A stretch of 64,000 nucleotides of DNA from Edolisoma coerulescens (taxonomy: Eukaryota; Chordata; Aves; Passeriformes; Campephagidae), in NCBI GenBank assembly GCA_013397115.1, contig VWZW01000509.1:1063186-1127185 (forward strand), written 5' to 3'. The position numbers were made by a program, and so were the translations under genes. Shown here piece after piece: positions 25,005 to 37,200 of this stretch. Positions within the stretch are counted from its first letter, which is position 1. The number at the start of each line of letters is the position of its first letter. The notes under the pieces were generated by a model. It ran no database searches and had not been told where the DNA came from. It was given only the letters and a program-made list of their open reading frames with translations.

Positions 25005-25235
25005 CAATAAGGTTAAGATGTGCAAAGACAAATTAAAAAGGTCAGAATTGTTTCTCCTCAAGAGAAAACGAGAATATGGAACTGAGGCATATAAAATCAC
25101 ATTGTACAGTGAAGGTCAGAAAAGAGATTTGATTGCTAACAAGGGACCAAAAGCCAGCAGAGTGTTCTTTCCAAAGAATATTTTATATAATGTATATTTA
25201 GCTTGTAGAACTCATTGCCACAACATCACTCCTCA
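25005..25235 (+). mobile_element. Ancient CR1-group LINE 3' region remnant
   Basis: The words AAATTAAAAAGGTCAGAATT, CTCCTCAAGAGAAAACGAGAATATGG, ATATAAAATCACATTGTACAG and TTGTAGAACTCATTGCCACA occur in the order and approximate spacing of an old amniote CR1 3' region. That region reads, in outline, 'gattaaaaaggctagg...cttggaaaagagacg...tctataaaatcatgaatgg...ctgtggaactcattgcca'. The copy is heavily diverged and has no coding value, although it contributes to the 117-codon frame at 24994-25347. It is the same type of sequence as 30590-31050, in the opposite orientation. Confidence 0.65.
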
Positions 25236-28200
25236 GAACAGGAGATGTATCTTTACTCCTTGTTGGTTTGGAGGTGAAGGGAAGAAGGAGGTGAAGGAAA
25301 GGGAAACACACTGTGTGTTGGTGAGCTCATCCTCTGTCCCAAACTGAAAAGGAGGAGCTGACTTCTACCTTGAAGCTAAGATTTGGTACCTCAAAGTACA
25401 GAAGTAAACAGATTCAAGGAAGATTTCAAACCACAATTTTCGAGCCTGAAGATCTCCTTTTGACAGTGCTGGTGGAGGGAAGCATTAAGAGAGGCTCAGA
25501 GCAGGACAGTCTGTCAGAATACAGCATGTTTTAGCAAATACATACCCAGCAAGACAAAATGGAGCTGTCAATAACTGCACTTGGAAGAAAAACTGACCCC
25601 TTGCATGCACAGATGAGATAATGTGAGAGTGTAGTTTCCCTGGATCAGGGCTCACAGCAACAGGGAGCTCCAGGCTGGCAGTGAGTTACCATCTTTGTGT
25701 TTGCAGCCTGTGGGCTTAATTTTCAAAGAAGATATCCTGATCTTCAGATGGACATGCCACTTGACCCAAGAAGCCTCCTAAAACCCACAGTGTTAACTTT
25801 TATTCAAGCTACTCTCCACCCCAGCTCATGGCTGGGGATATTAGATCCTTCACAGAATTCCTGTAATCAGTGAGTGACAGGGGCACTGTTGCTTCATGAC
25901 CTTAGGTCCCCATTGACTGTGAAAGATAACATTAACATCCCACTGCACCAAAATTATGTTCATCCTTAATGCTTTCCAGAGAGCTATTGTCAACTTCTAT
26001 GGATTCTCAAGTAGTTCAACCACTTTCACCCCTGGCAATTAATTCAAAAGTATCAAGATTTTTTTTAGGAGCTGTTAAGGACTATTATCTCTTGTACTGG
26101 TTTTTTCCACCAGGGAAAGGCGTCCAGAGAAAATTCAATGATACTTCCTACTTTTTGACAGTAATTGTGATTTCCATAGTAAAAAAAAATGAATTGTTGC
26201 CACTATCAGTTGCCCAAGGCTGTGAATCAATGGAAAAGCAGAGAAGAGGCTGGGATGATATGGACATTTCAGCCTGCAGGGTTTCTGAAGGTCTGTCTTC
26301 AAAGTGAAAACTTGCATCTGGAGTTACAGATGGCTGCACTGCTGAGGATGGGCAGTGAAACCCACAGCAGTGTTTGATGGTTTCTCAGTCGAGTTCCACA
26401 CCTAGCACCGTCCTCTCCCTCCTTCCAGTCACAGGAGATCCCCAAGTTTGGAGTCAGGTGAGTCCAGGGAGGACACAGCCCATGCTGCACACTGGGATTT
26501 CCCTGTCAGACAGTGCAAATCCATGCACTTGCCTCAGAGGCCATGTCAGCATGGATGGTAAAGCCAGAATGGTGTCAGTGCTGGTTTTTCAGAGCTCACA
26601 GGTCGCAGACACCCCTGTCCAGCCCTTCTGCCTCCTGCACACACCTCAACAAGTGGCACAGAGCCCTCCGCAGGGCCTCTGGTGGGATACTGTGCAGAAC
26701 TAGCCAGTGACAGGTATGCTCTCATACAATTGTCTTTCCCCCTCATAATGGAGAGAGAAAGAGATTGTGCCTCTGGATAATAATTGCCATCATTTTCCCA
26801 TTCCTCCTCATACAAAGCAAATGAATATTATTGCGGAATTCTGCCATGAAACTTTATCAGTTCCTCCTTCGGATGCCATTGGCAAAAAAAAAGAGAGGAA
26901 GTTTATTGAAGGACAAAGGAAAGGCAGATAATTGCAAATGAAATCCACTGTATGGTCTTGAAAATCCCAGAGGAGAAAGAAAACCAGGCTATATATACAC
27001 CTGAGCTCATAAATTACCACATGCCAGTCTCATCCATGTGACTACATAGAGAAATTTTAAAAGCTTAAGTCTTTAGTCACGTCACCATCCTCCCAGTCAT
27101 GTCTTCTCAAAGCACAGCTCAGAGGAGCTGCACCTCATCAGAAAAAAACATAATTCCCAATCCCTTACCACAGTTGACTGAGAAGGCACAATTCCTTAGC
27201 TTTTATTTGTGTATGCATTTTTAAATCTTACTTGAAACACTGCAGCCCATAAATAAACTTTTAAAATATTATTTGCAGCCAAAGCTTTATGTTGCATTAC
27301 AGGTCCTCTGATAAAGAACAAGGCACAATTGTGTGCTCACCGTATTTTAAAAGGGCACACAATATATACAAATCCATGTAATTATCACCTGCCTCTTCGT
27401 CAGCATTTCAAATGGAGAAATCAGTAAGATAAATGCAGCACAACAAGAGTCGTAAGAATTCATGGTAAGAATGGTCGTTCTGTTTTTTCATGTTCAAAAA
27501 CATTGTTTTGCTTTTGGTTAAAACTAGATATATATTAGATTTTTATATTAAAAAATTATAAAGGTGCACTACACCTACCATAAAATATCCATTAGTTTGA
27601 AGTCAACATGGGAACATCTAAAAAATTAGGCATTGAATCACTGGTAATTCAACTGGCCAAAAATTTTCAGTGAAATATTTCCTGACGTGAAATGTCAAGA
27701 GATTAAATTCTAAAGCCTATTGAGAAAAACTCCTGGTTTAAATGGTTCAGGCTTGAAATGGAAGAAAAAAAAATTACAGGTCACACTGACTTCGCCTTAA
27801 AATGTAATTGAAGTAGGTGGGGAAAAAAAGACCCCAGCAAAATCAAGTTGGTAGGACTTGGAACAAAATTGTCAGTTGGTCTTAACTTCTTACTGTTTCT
27901 TCTTTCAGATAGTAAGTCACAACGGGTTTTGACTTTTCAATTTTTCCATTATGATTCAGCATGAGAATTCTCTGTGGTTCCAGAGGATAAACAAAAATCT
28001 AGGTACCTAGGCAGCCTATAAAGTTTTGTGACTATTGGACATAAACAGATTTTGAAGAGATGTTGCAAAGCAGACTGAAGAAACTGATGAAGCACAGGAG
28101 GTTATTGATGAAGAGATAATGAAATCCTGGTCCCAAAAAATTGATTTTAAATGGGAATTTAATGACACCGGATGGAGTACACCCAAATGCTAACTTTAGC

Positions 28201-28930
28201 CTAGGGAGATAGATTAGTCTTCCTGTATTTCCTCTTCAGCTGGTTGGGAACAGTAAAATCCTACATTCAATCATCCTCCACAAGAGCTTAGCTGGAGCCT
28301 TTCTCTGTCCATTAACTCTAACAAATCTGGAAAAGCTGCCCTCCATCAGCACATCCCACACCCCTGGTACCCCTCACCCGTGGGGCCAGTTACAAAGGAA
28401 TTTGTGCCTACTGGTTGGGCCTTCACTCACAGCTAAAAATAAAGGTCCCTGTAGAATTAAACCTGGGATTCCTGCAGATGTCAGTTCTTTTGCACCCAGC
28501 CTGCCAGCATGCTGTCCCTGTCTTTCTGCTTGAGCAGAGAAAGCTGACTGTCTCTGGGAAACTATGTTTTATTGTGCTTGTGGCCCCAAATATGCCTTTG
28601 CACAGACAGCTGACCTGGCAGTATGAGCAGGGAGGACTGATGGCTGCACCTACTGTAGCAGTTCACTCTTGGTGACAGGAGCACAGCAGTAGCTCGAAGG
28701 AGTTGCTGCTGTGGCTCCTCACATCTCCAGCACATTTGATTAAGGCGTGTTGACTCAGATCTGCCTGCATGCCATGTGTCTTTCTGACCCAAAAGAGGAG
28801 CAATGTTGATGCCTGGGGATAAAATCCATTGCATTCCATAGAGGAAGACCTTCAAAGGGTCTCCAATATGAGCATAATTTCCTTCAACCATACACTTCTT
28901 CCTAAGCTGTTAAGCTCTGTCTCTGCTACT
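25236..28930. other. Noncoding stretch
   Basis: I recognise no exon, RNA gene or repeat. 27230-27800 is strongly AT-rich. Open frames near 26135-26815 overlap on both strands and look like chance. Confidence 0.55.
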
Positions 28931-29344
28931 GATGCCTGAGATGGCCACCTAAAAACAGAGACTAGACAGGAATAAGGGAATAAAGGTGGGTATTTATTTG
29001 AAGGGACTGCCAGGCACACCTTGGGCAGTCAAAAGGCTACACCCAAGATGGACCCTGGGTCACGAGTTCTTCACACTGTTATAAGTTTGGTTCATTTGCG
29101 GATTAAGGTTAATTGTCCAATTATAACCTCAGTTAATTATGTAATTACCCCAAGTTTGCCCCCCTTCAGAGGCTTTTACTTAACACGTTTTGGGGCCTGG
29201 TGTCCTTGATGTGGAAACCTAGAGGGGTTTGTTATGTCTAACCAGCATGAGAGAACAGCAGCTAATAGGCCACAAGAAACTTCAGAGTTACTCACTAGGC
29301 AGTACAGGATTTGAAAAATATGGAAGTTAAAACCTAAGGCGTCA
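28931..29344 (-). mobile_element. Solo LTR of an endogenous retrovirus, family A copy 2
   Basis: This 414-bp unit begins TGATGCCTGA and ends AAGGCGTCA and aligns along its length by eye with 12084-12507. Shared blocks include GACAGGAATAAGGGAATAAA, TATTTATTTGAA, CACGAGTTCTTCACACT, AGGCAGTACAGGAT and AAGTTAAAAC. Direct flanks are CTAC on both sides (28927-28930 and 29345-29348), a perfect 4-bp target duplication, so it is an independent solo LTR and not the partner of copy 1 in one provirus. On the minus strand there is a TATAAC box (complement of 29079-29084) and AATAAA (complement of 28993-28998). It has several small insertions and deletions relative to copy 1. Confidence 0.88.
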
Positions 29345-30589
29345 CTACTCTTTCCTAGTTAAGCTCCAGGCCAGCCCTAACACCACTGAGCACTCCTTGC
29401 ACTGCAGAAGCTGCGTGGCTATTAACATGACAATTCACATCTAGTGTCAAAAATTAGTAAATAACTTGTCTGTCAGGGAGAGCAGGCAGGAAGATGGAAG
29501 TTAAGTGCTTTTAAATCACATTATGTCAAGCACAGACACTGTCATAGTTCTGCTGCAAAGAGACACAGACTTAACTGCACTTGCATCCTTTCCTGCCCTC
29601 AGTGAGCTCTAGGACATGATCCCCTATCCTAATACGATGCCCTGCAACCTTCAAACCTTAATGACATTTTTCAAGCCATTTCCACACTCCTTGGGAAAGC
29701 CCAGTCCACTTGCATAAATGTGGAATTAAAGCATGAGCATTATCCCAAAACTACACATAAAAAATGTTTTGTATTGCTCCTTCAAATCTTCAGTTTTTGA
29801 ATGAAATTGAAGAAGACAACTTTTCCTAAAGTGGGGTTTTCATCTGAAGAATATGGTATTACAATTTCCCCTTCAGCAAATGTATATCCCAAGCCAACAA
29901 AGCATCAGGAAGAAAGATCTGTGGCAGGACTGATTCTGTGTGAATGATAAGAAATTTCTCTGATAGTCCTGGATAAACAGGGAAACAACAAAGACAAAGT
30001 CCTTGAAGAGCCACAACAACACTGATATGAATGCAAGATACCTCAACTTTTGGCCGTAGTCCTTCCAGATGGTTTAAATTCATGGACATAAGCACAGTGT
30101 CACTTACACATTGAAAAAAGGCTCACTTTGGCCTTTTATTTTTAATGAAAACTAGTGAGGCAGAGCCGGTCCATGGTGCTGCAGGAAAGGTGCAAAGGTG
30201 CAAGTCCAGTGTGTGAGTCCGAGGGGATCAGCCCTGATTTTAGCAGACCTGGACCACCTCAGATGGGGAGGCAGTCAGGCCAAATGGAGGAGAACCTGGG
30301 AAGGCACTGCAAGGATCAGAAAATCTCAGGGTTTGTCCCCTGGTGTCCCCAGGCTCCCCAGCATGGCTGGGTGTCATGGGCAGTGGTCTGAGCCCCCGAG
30401 GGGACATTGGCCTCGTTCCCATGGCCGCTCTAGCAACCCCAGAGGAAGATGTCTCAGAAACAAGTGGAAGAAATCACAGGCCAGCACTTCCCATTCCTAT
30501 CCCTGAAAGGCTGTTCCTAAAATGTTCCTTGCAATTCAGATGTTAATATCTTAAAACACATGAATGCTAGCTATTGTAAGTCTGAAGAG
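29345..30589. other. Noncoding stretch
   Basis: No exon is recognised. 30150-30500 is GC-richer and carries overlapping open frames on both strands without domains. Confidence 0.55.
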
Positions 30590-31050
30590 CCTCCTTACCA
30601 GGCAGAAATCCTGAGTGTCTGACCTTCCCAGTGCCTTGCAGCAGAGAGTTCCATGGTTTAATTATCTCCTGTGTGAAAAGAGTTTTATTTGATCAGTCTG
30701 GAAATTGCTGCATTTCAATTTACTTGAATTTTTTCAGCCACTGCTGTTACACTAGACGACATTTAATATGTCTTCATCATAGTGTCCTTCATTGGTTTCC
30801 CTTCTAAGGTGAACAGTCCCAGGGTAACCTCTTTCATAAGAAACATTTTCCCAAATAATGCCCCAAATAATTTTCTTTGCCCTTCTATGAAAGTCTTCTA
30901 ATTTTCTTTGAGATAGAGCAGCTATTACTGTACATACATTTGAGGTAAGCCTTCACATTATTTTTCTTACTATTCTCTTTCTATTCCTCATCCATTATGT
31001 AACATTTTCTTTGTTTTTCTCGGCTTCCGCAGCATACTGAGCATGTGGGG
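30590..31050 (-). mobile_element. Ancient CR1-group LINE 3' region remnant
   Basis: On the minus strand the order is a CATACTGAG/TATGCTGC block, CTCTATCTCAAAGAAAATTAG, AGAAGGGCAAAGAAAATTAT, GAAAGAGGTTACCCTGGGAC, TTTTCACACAGGAGATAATT and CCATGGAACTCTCTGC. This follows the reverse-strand layout of an old amniote CR1 3' region. On the plus strand the hallmark is TTTGCCCTTCTATGAAAGTC followed by TTTGAGATAGAGCAGC. Many substitutions and indels make it very old. It ends about 65 bp before the GAAA microsatellite. Confidence 0.7.
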
Positions 31051-31116
31051 TACAAACTCCCATCTCTAACCATCCATCCTGATTTAAAACCCCTGTAAAT
31101 TGTGTAGAAAGTTGAA

Positions 31117-31159
31117 GAGAAAAAAAAAGAGAGAAAGAAAGAGAGAAAGAGAGAAAGAG

Positions 31160-31242
<83 letters not shown>

Positions 31243-31250
31243 GAAAGAAA
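31117..31250. repeat. GAAA tetranucleotide microsatellite in a purine tract
   Basis: 31161-31240 is 20 uninterrupted GAAA units, preceded by impure GAGA/GAAA units and eight A, and followed by GAGAAAGAAA. The whole 134-bp tract is purine-only on the plus strand. The open frames through it (Lys/Arg/Glu-rich on plus, Phe/Leu/Ser-rich on minus) are produced by the repeat itself. Length is likely polymorphic. Confidence 0.97.
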
Positions 31251-34248
31251 ATAAAAGCATCTGTTTTATCATGGTATTACAATGGTCCCTCGTGATACCA
31301 ATAATTCAATAATTGGACCAAATCTTTTAGCAATTCCCAAGTGCAATTTGCCATTCTGGGTAATTTTTTTCGGTAGCCCATCACTGTTGAGGTGTGTAAA
31401 ACCCCTCCAGGTGTGGAACAGGCTAAAGGAAAGAAAGGCTAATTACTGCAAGGGCTGCCTTATAAAGACATGGTGGTTTCCCATCAGAGTTAAGTTCAGG
31501 CGTTGGGGGTGTGGTCAGGTACATCTGCAGGCACTCAGGTCACTAAGCAGAGCTGCCCCACTGAACAGCCACAACACAAAATAAATTCCCACAAGATACT
31601 TAAAAAGCTGAATAATTTACTGTATTTACTGTCCCTGTCCCATCTGTTGATCCCACGGTGCTGTGTTTGCCCCAGCTCTGTGATACTCCCCATAATGAGA
31701 GTCAAGAGACAAAGAGCTGCTCAAGAAAGACAGGAACTGAGTTTAGAATCCTGCCCATGGCCAGAGAAAGTGAGTCTGGAGCCCACAGCTCTGTATTCTG
31801 GGCACTAACCCCTCCCAGGTGGCACTGGTGTATTTATACGAAGACATGAATGAAACAAAGGTGTGATCTGAACTAGGAGAGTATGAGACAAAGGGAGAAA
31901 TGTAGGATGGATATTTTTGTACAAGTCCAAACGGTATCCATCAGGGAGGAGTAGTAAGAGACTTTCCTAGGAAAGCATCTCCTCTAGAACTAGTTTGACT
32001 CTCAGCTAGCTGATGTATGGGAACAAAGTTATTTATGGCTCACTCATAAGTGAGGTTGAAATCCATATCTGCTACCAACTTCTTGCGTAAGCTGAGTACC
32101 AACAGTGTCACTGCGTTCCACGAGCTTTTGTGCTTTAAATTACCTCCGTTCTTGGGGTTACAATCATTAACAACGGTCCTTTAAGTGGCACAATCCTTCA
32201 AGCCAGGAGAAAGGCGGGGTGCAGAAATGCAGGGAGAGTTTGGGTAGATATCACCACTGTGAGTAGCTAAGGGAGAGACCCCAGCTTTGCAGCTGGGTGA
32301 AGCCCAGAGGGGTGGCGGCAGTGGGGACAGGAGCAGGCACAGGTCCTGATGTCAGCCCCCTGCCTGTGTAGCTCAAGCCACAGCAGACAGGAAAGGGGCT
32401 GTTGGTCTGTCAGATGTCTTGCTGGCCATTCTTCAGCAGGATTCCCTGTTTTTCCCCCCTCACCCCCTCATATTCTTTCCTCAAACAGCTTGTATCTGCA
32501 AATAGTAATCTCTTGACAGCTGATAATGAGCTGGGCTGGAGCTTTGCAATGACGACAAGATAGAAAGAGGAGAAACAGGAAGATCTACGCATTTTGAGTA
32601 CTGTAAAAGGGTGCTCTGCATGCACACAAAGCCATGTTCCACATCCCCAGAGAGAGGACACTGACCAGAGGAGGAGGCTTGCTCTGCTGGGGAGGGAGGC
32701 TCGAAGTTCAGCAAGTCACTTGGGAAGGAAAATAGACAAAGAGATTAACTTGCACCATGTTTTCCAACCTTCTGTCAGTACTGAAGGGTGAAGGGGAATC
32801 CATTGCATCCTCCTTTGGATGCCCTCAAAGAGGAAATCCAGTGGCCCAAACATCCCAGTGCTGAGCCATGTGCAATCCTTGCCTGGCTGTGCAGGCTCTG
32901 AAGACAAGCCAGTCCTGGAAAACTGATCTCTCTCTCCATCCCTGCTGCTAATGCTGGGATTCAGCCAGCAGCCAGAAGAAAGCAGTGGATGGGATTTTTG
33001 AGGTATTTTTGCTTCCTCACCCCTTCAGACTATTTTTACTGTGTCCAGGTTGTGTCTCAGGAGCAAAGCTGGAACTGGCATCTGCCACCAGCAGGTATCA
33101 GTGTACGTGCCCTACCTTTGGAAGGCAGGCTGCAGGACACCAGAGGCTGTGGTCACTTCTGGCTTTCCCTTGCAGGCCCTGGCTGAGTTCAGGCACAAGA
33201 AGCCCCATCAACTCTGTCCTCACTTTTCTGGGGCAGCCCCAGGGTTTAAGTTCCCTGTCTGTGCATCACTAAGGAATTCTCTGAGATCTCATTTTGTTCC
33301 AGAGTTTAGGAACAATATGACAGAACATATTTCTATGTTGCACTGGGAAGGTGGCATTTCCTACTCTTCCTCACTGAAGCTACAGCCTTTCTGAGGAACT
33401 TGCTGTGCAGAGGGAAGAGATTGGGATGTAGGCACCACAGACTTGACATCTGATTATTTCTGCCATGTAACCTGAGGAGGACCATGTCCTATGTGGACTT
33501 TCCCCCCATCCCCTCCTCCATCTCATCATTCCCCATGTAGGGTCCATTTAGGATGGATGCCAGAGCATTTTATTCGCCCTAAGTCAGTTCTGTGACATCT
33601 TCACAGGGGCATTTGGAAAGGGGTGCAAGACACCAGGTCACCATCTCTCCATGTCTGGTATGAAGTTCTGGAGCTATCTGTGCTATGGAAAATGTGCACC
33701 CTTGTGGGATCTCCTAAATTCAGCTCAGAATTGTGTTCTCCATACTTCCACTACTTCACCACTCACAAGTACATCAGCCAAAGCATCTCAAAGGCAGCTG
33801 TGGGGCTCTGCCTTCAGGGAAGCTCTGTGTGTGACCCTAAACCCATCCTGGAGGCCACTTCTGCATGGCACTGTGGACCTGCCAGTGTTACAGGGCCAGA
33901 TGGATCTGACACTCAGGCATTCCTATTTCCAGGAGCATAAACTTGCACTAAAAGCTGAAGAAAAATTTCAGAGCCTGGAGTAGTAGTTTAATTTTCCACC
34001 CCATTCCTGCTCACTGTCTGAGCATAATTCAGGATCCTCCCATAACCTGTTTATACTTCCCTGCTGTGGCAAGGTTTTTACTTCACTTGCTGTAGCAGTG
34101 CTGACAATGTTGTTGCAGCCTGTTTGGGAGGGTATCCACAAAGCTGCATCCCTCTGGCTGCCAGATGCTCATCTGCACAACGCTCAGCCTCAAAATAGTT
34201 TCCTGCTGCCTTCTTTGGCTCACAAGTAGTTCTCTGTTATGATCCATG
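31251..34248. other. Noncoding stretch
   Basis: No exon or repeat is recognised. It is moderately GC-rich at 32200-33950, with overlapping frames of up to 117 codons (33041-33394) on both strands that show no domain or consistent coding pattern. Confidence 0.5.
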
Positions 34249-34290
34249 ACTGAATCATTGAATCATTTAGGTTGGAAAAGACCCTTAAGG
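34249..34290 (-). mobile_element. Very short CR1 LINE 3' end
   Basis: The plus strand reads GAATCATTGAATCATTTAGG followed by TTGGAAAAGACCCTTAAGG. This is the reverse complement of the CR1 3' terminus (CCTTAAGGGTCTTTTCCAACC, then AAATGATTCAATGATTC). Only about 40 bp are recognisable before the sequence becomes unrelated, an extreme 5' truncation that is usual for CR1. Confidence 0.85.
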
Positions 34291-37200
34291 TTTGGATGCA
34301 GCAAAGATGGGCACTGTTGGTTGTTTGAATAGTCTGACATGGGGTTTGGTTTCTTCCCAGCCCTCCACAGCCTTCGTCATTTACCTTACCACACGCCCAC
34401 ATTTTATTAGCCAAGTTGAACTACTTAGACTCAGACACAAAGTACCACCTATCTGGTGGTTTTCAGCGCAGAATTGTCCCTGGGAGCATGTCCTGTTGGC
34501 CTTTCATGCTGTAAAACAATTGTGTGCAATGATATGGGCCACAAAGAGCCGTGATGGATAACTGGTTGCTAGTCTAAGTTTTCCCAGCTAATTTAGTTCC
34601 TCCAGCAACGTGAAGAAAAATGCTTTGAAGGAATGTACTCCAAACAACCAGTGTCCCCTGTTGGCTTTCTTCAGTGCTGGAGAGACATTTATTACCCTTT
34701 CCTAGAACAAAATATGGTGTTAAATATAATGGTTCAAATGGTCATAAAATGCATTGGGGCATACTATGGATTTAATTGATTACATAGCTTAGATTTAGGA
34801 AAAATTTATAGTCAGGGACTTTATTTTTCCAAAAGCTTTGCTTAGTTATTTAATATTGATTTTAGGATTATGATAAAATACATTTCTATTGATTTCTGTG
34901 AGGAAAAATTCATCACTGCAAGAATGTCTGGTTCTATCTACTGGGTGGATGAAGATGTGCACATATCTTTCTGGCTCAGGTCTTTGCACACTGCAGTCGA
35001 GTTGGGAGGGTGAAGCAGAATCAGAGGCTTCCATGTCTCAACACAAAGCAAAATAACCCAGGAAAAAAAAAAGCAGAGACCATTCTGGTGTGCTGTGGAT
35101 CTTGTTAATAAAATGTGGTTGATTGGTCTCCCTTGTAGCAGAACAGAGTTCTGCTAACCTTTGCATATCTTTGCTTCAGTCAACTTGCCAATCTTTTAGA
35201 AATTCTACCTTAAAATATATTCTGTTACAAGGCTAAAATAGTTTTATAAAAGAGGTGTCACTTAATTACTGTCCTCTGGGCTAGACTGCAACACTTTGAG
35301 TTGTTACTTAATATAAATTGGGACAGTGAGTTTCTGCATTTCCATTTTTTATAATACATTTCACAGAATGTCAATTTCATCTTGATTCATAGTAGGTAAC
35401 ACCCAATTATGGCAATAATTCTGATTTAATCACCAGACTGGCAAATGCCACTCAACATGAGTAAAAAAAATTTCTTTATTTCTGGACAAAAATGCATGTA
35501 AAGTGAGTTAAACAGGGAATACAATTCAGCAGTGGCAGGCTAAGCTAAGTTAGGAAGATATTCTGACCTGCAAAGCAAAATATATTGATGCAAAGTCAAG
35601 ATGCCTTAAAAAAGCTGAAAGATTCAAAGGATGGAAATGCCCAGATAATGCATTCTAGCAGCTTCATCCCTACTCTGCACTATATTAAATGGGCATACAG
35701 GTAAAGACAAACTATTAAGCCGTGCAGGTCTTGAGCATATTGTGATAGTACATTCCATCTAGTAGGACATTTTTCATTCATTCATTCCGTAAGGAGAAGA
35801 TTCTACTACAACTCACTCTAAACCAAGCCAAACTAGCTGATTTATGTGAGTCTAGAGCTGCTTTTCTTCACCGGGGGACAAAATAAGTAGAAACACCCAC
35901 GTTTCTACTTTTAGATGTCTTTACAGAAGGACTGACTGGTCACTGCTCACATTAAGTTCGCCTGTTGCCTTTGAGGACTGCAGCCACAGCATTATTTTCT
36001 ACTTTATTTGTAAGCTGGGAAAGAAAATCAAGGTATCACCTTGTGACATGTTGGCTTGGGTATATGTTTACCACAGCGCTTTTCTGCATGTAATATTTTA
36101 GACTTGCTCACGTAAAACACCGTTCCCTGGGGTAGGGGAGTTAATGAAACTGTTTCATTAACTTGTGGAGTACGAGGCAGAGTTTTGGGGATTTTGTTTC
36201 CCTGCCTTACAGGCCGTACACGGCCGTTCGACAGCAAGAGCGAGCGTTTGTGCAGTATCAGAGCACTGATCATTAGCACTGGCAGGTCCTCCAAAGGTTT
36301 CTGTTTAAAATTACCTCCTGTGCAGTGCTTTGAAGCAAACATCACTGCTACCTACATTGATTTCAATTGTCATAGAAATCCAGTCTATGACTCTTTAAGA
36401 TCTGAAGGTTAAACTTTATGCCAGCATCTAGAAATCTTGATAGCAGCAGCACGAGCGTGAGCAGAATGAGTTAAGGCCATCAGGGACTCCTGAGCAAATC
36501 GTCAAGGAAGGGAGGCTCCAAGGGCACTCAGCAGCTGGACAAGAAAAGGCTCATAGAAGCACAGCCCTCTTTCACTTAAAAGGCTTATTGGTAAACAAAA
36601 AGCAACACCACCCACAGAACTGAGGAAATTGTAAAGCTCTCATAGTTTTTACCAGAGAAGCCTGATCCCAAGCCGGCTGTTGTGGTTGAGGAAGGAGTCC
36701 CACCAACCTTCACAAGCTCTGGCTGACGCTGCAAATGACTTAAGGACTCAACAACATTAGCTGCTGGGAGAAAACATCACTCTGTTAAAGCCTGTCCTGG
36801 CAAACCCAGAAAATATCAACCAATTTACAAGTAGCTAATATCAGCATATCCTCCAAAATCCAATTAGTGGCTGTAACCTTGAGGTTTATCCCTGTCCAAA
36901 AATACATCTTGTTCCTTTTCACAGTGGGTTTGCACTCTACCCCCTCCCCAACACGCATGCTTCAGTGGCTGACTTTCCCCATCCATGCCAAATTGAAGGC
37001 TCTTTTCTGTGAGGTAATTTTGTCTGAATTGCCTGTGCACCCACCCATCCCATCCCAATTTTAGTCCATGGCATCTTGTTTTCAAATTAGTTGCTATCTT
37101 AAACAGCTTACTGCCTTCAATCTGTTCATTTCAGGATTTCGTTTACCTCCCTGACAATCTCCCATTCTACCTCATTTCTTCCTCAGGCTGCAGAGGCCAG

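Noticed and set aside
12508..28930. A 17-kb provirus bounded by the two related minus-strand LTRs
   Set aside because: Each LTR has its own target-site duplication, the interval is too long, and it contains unrelated LTRs, CR1 and no gag/pol/env.
31100..31312. Lys/Arg/Glu-rich frame and its Phe/Leu/Ser-rich antisense
   Set aside because: Both are translations of the GAAA microsatellite.
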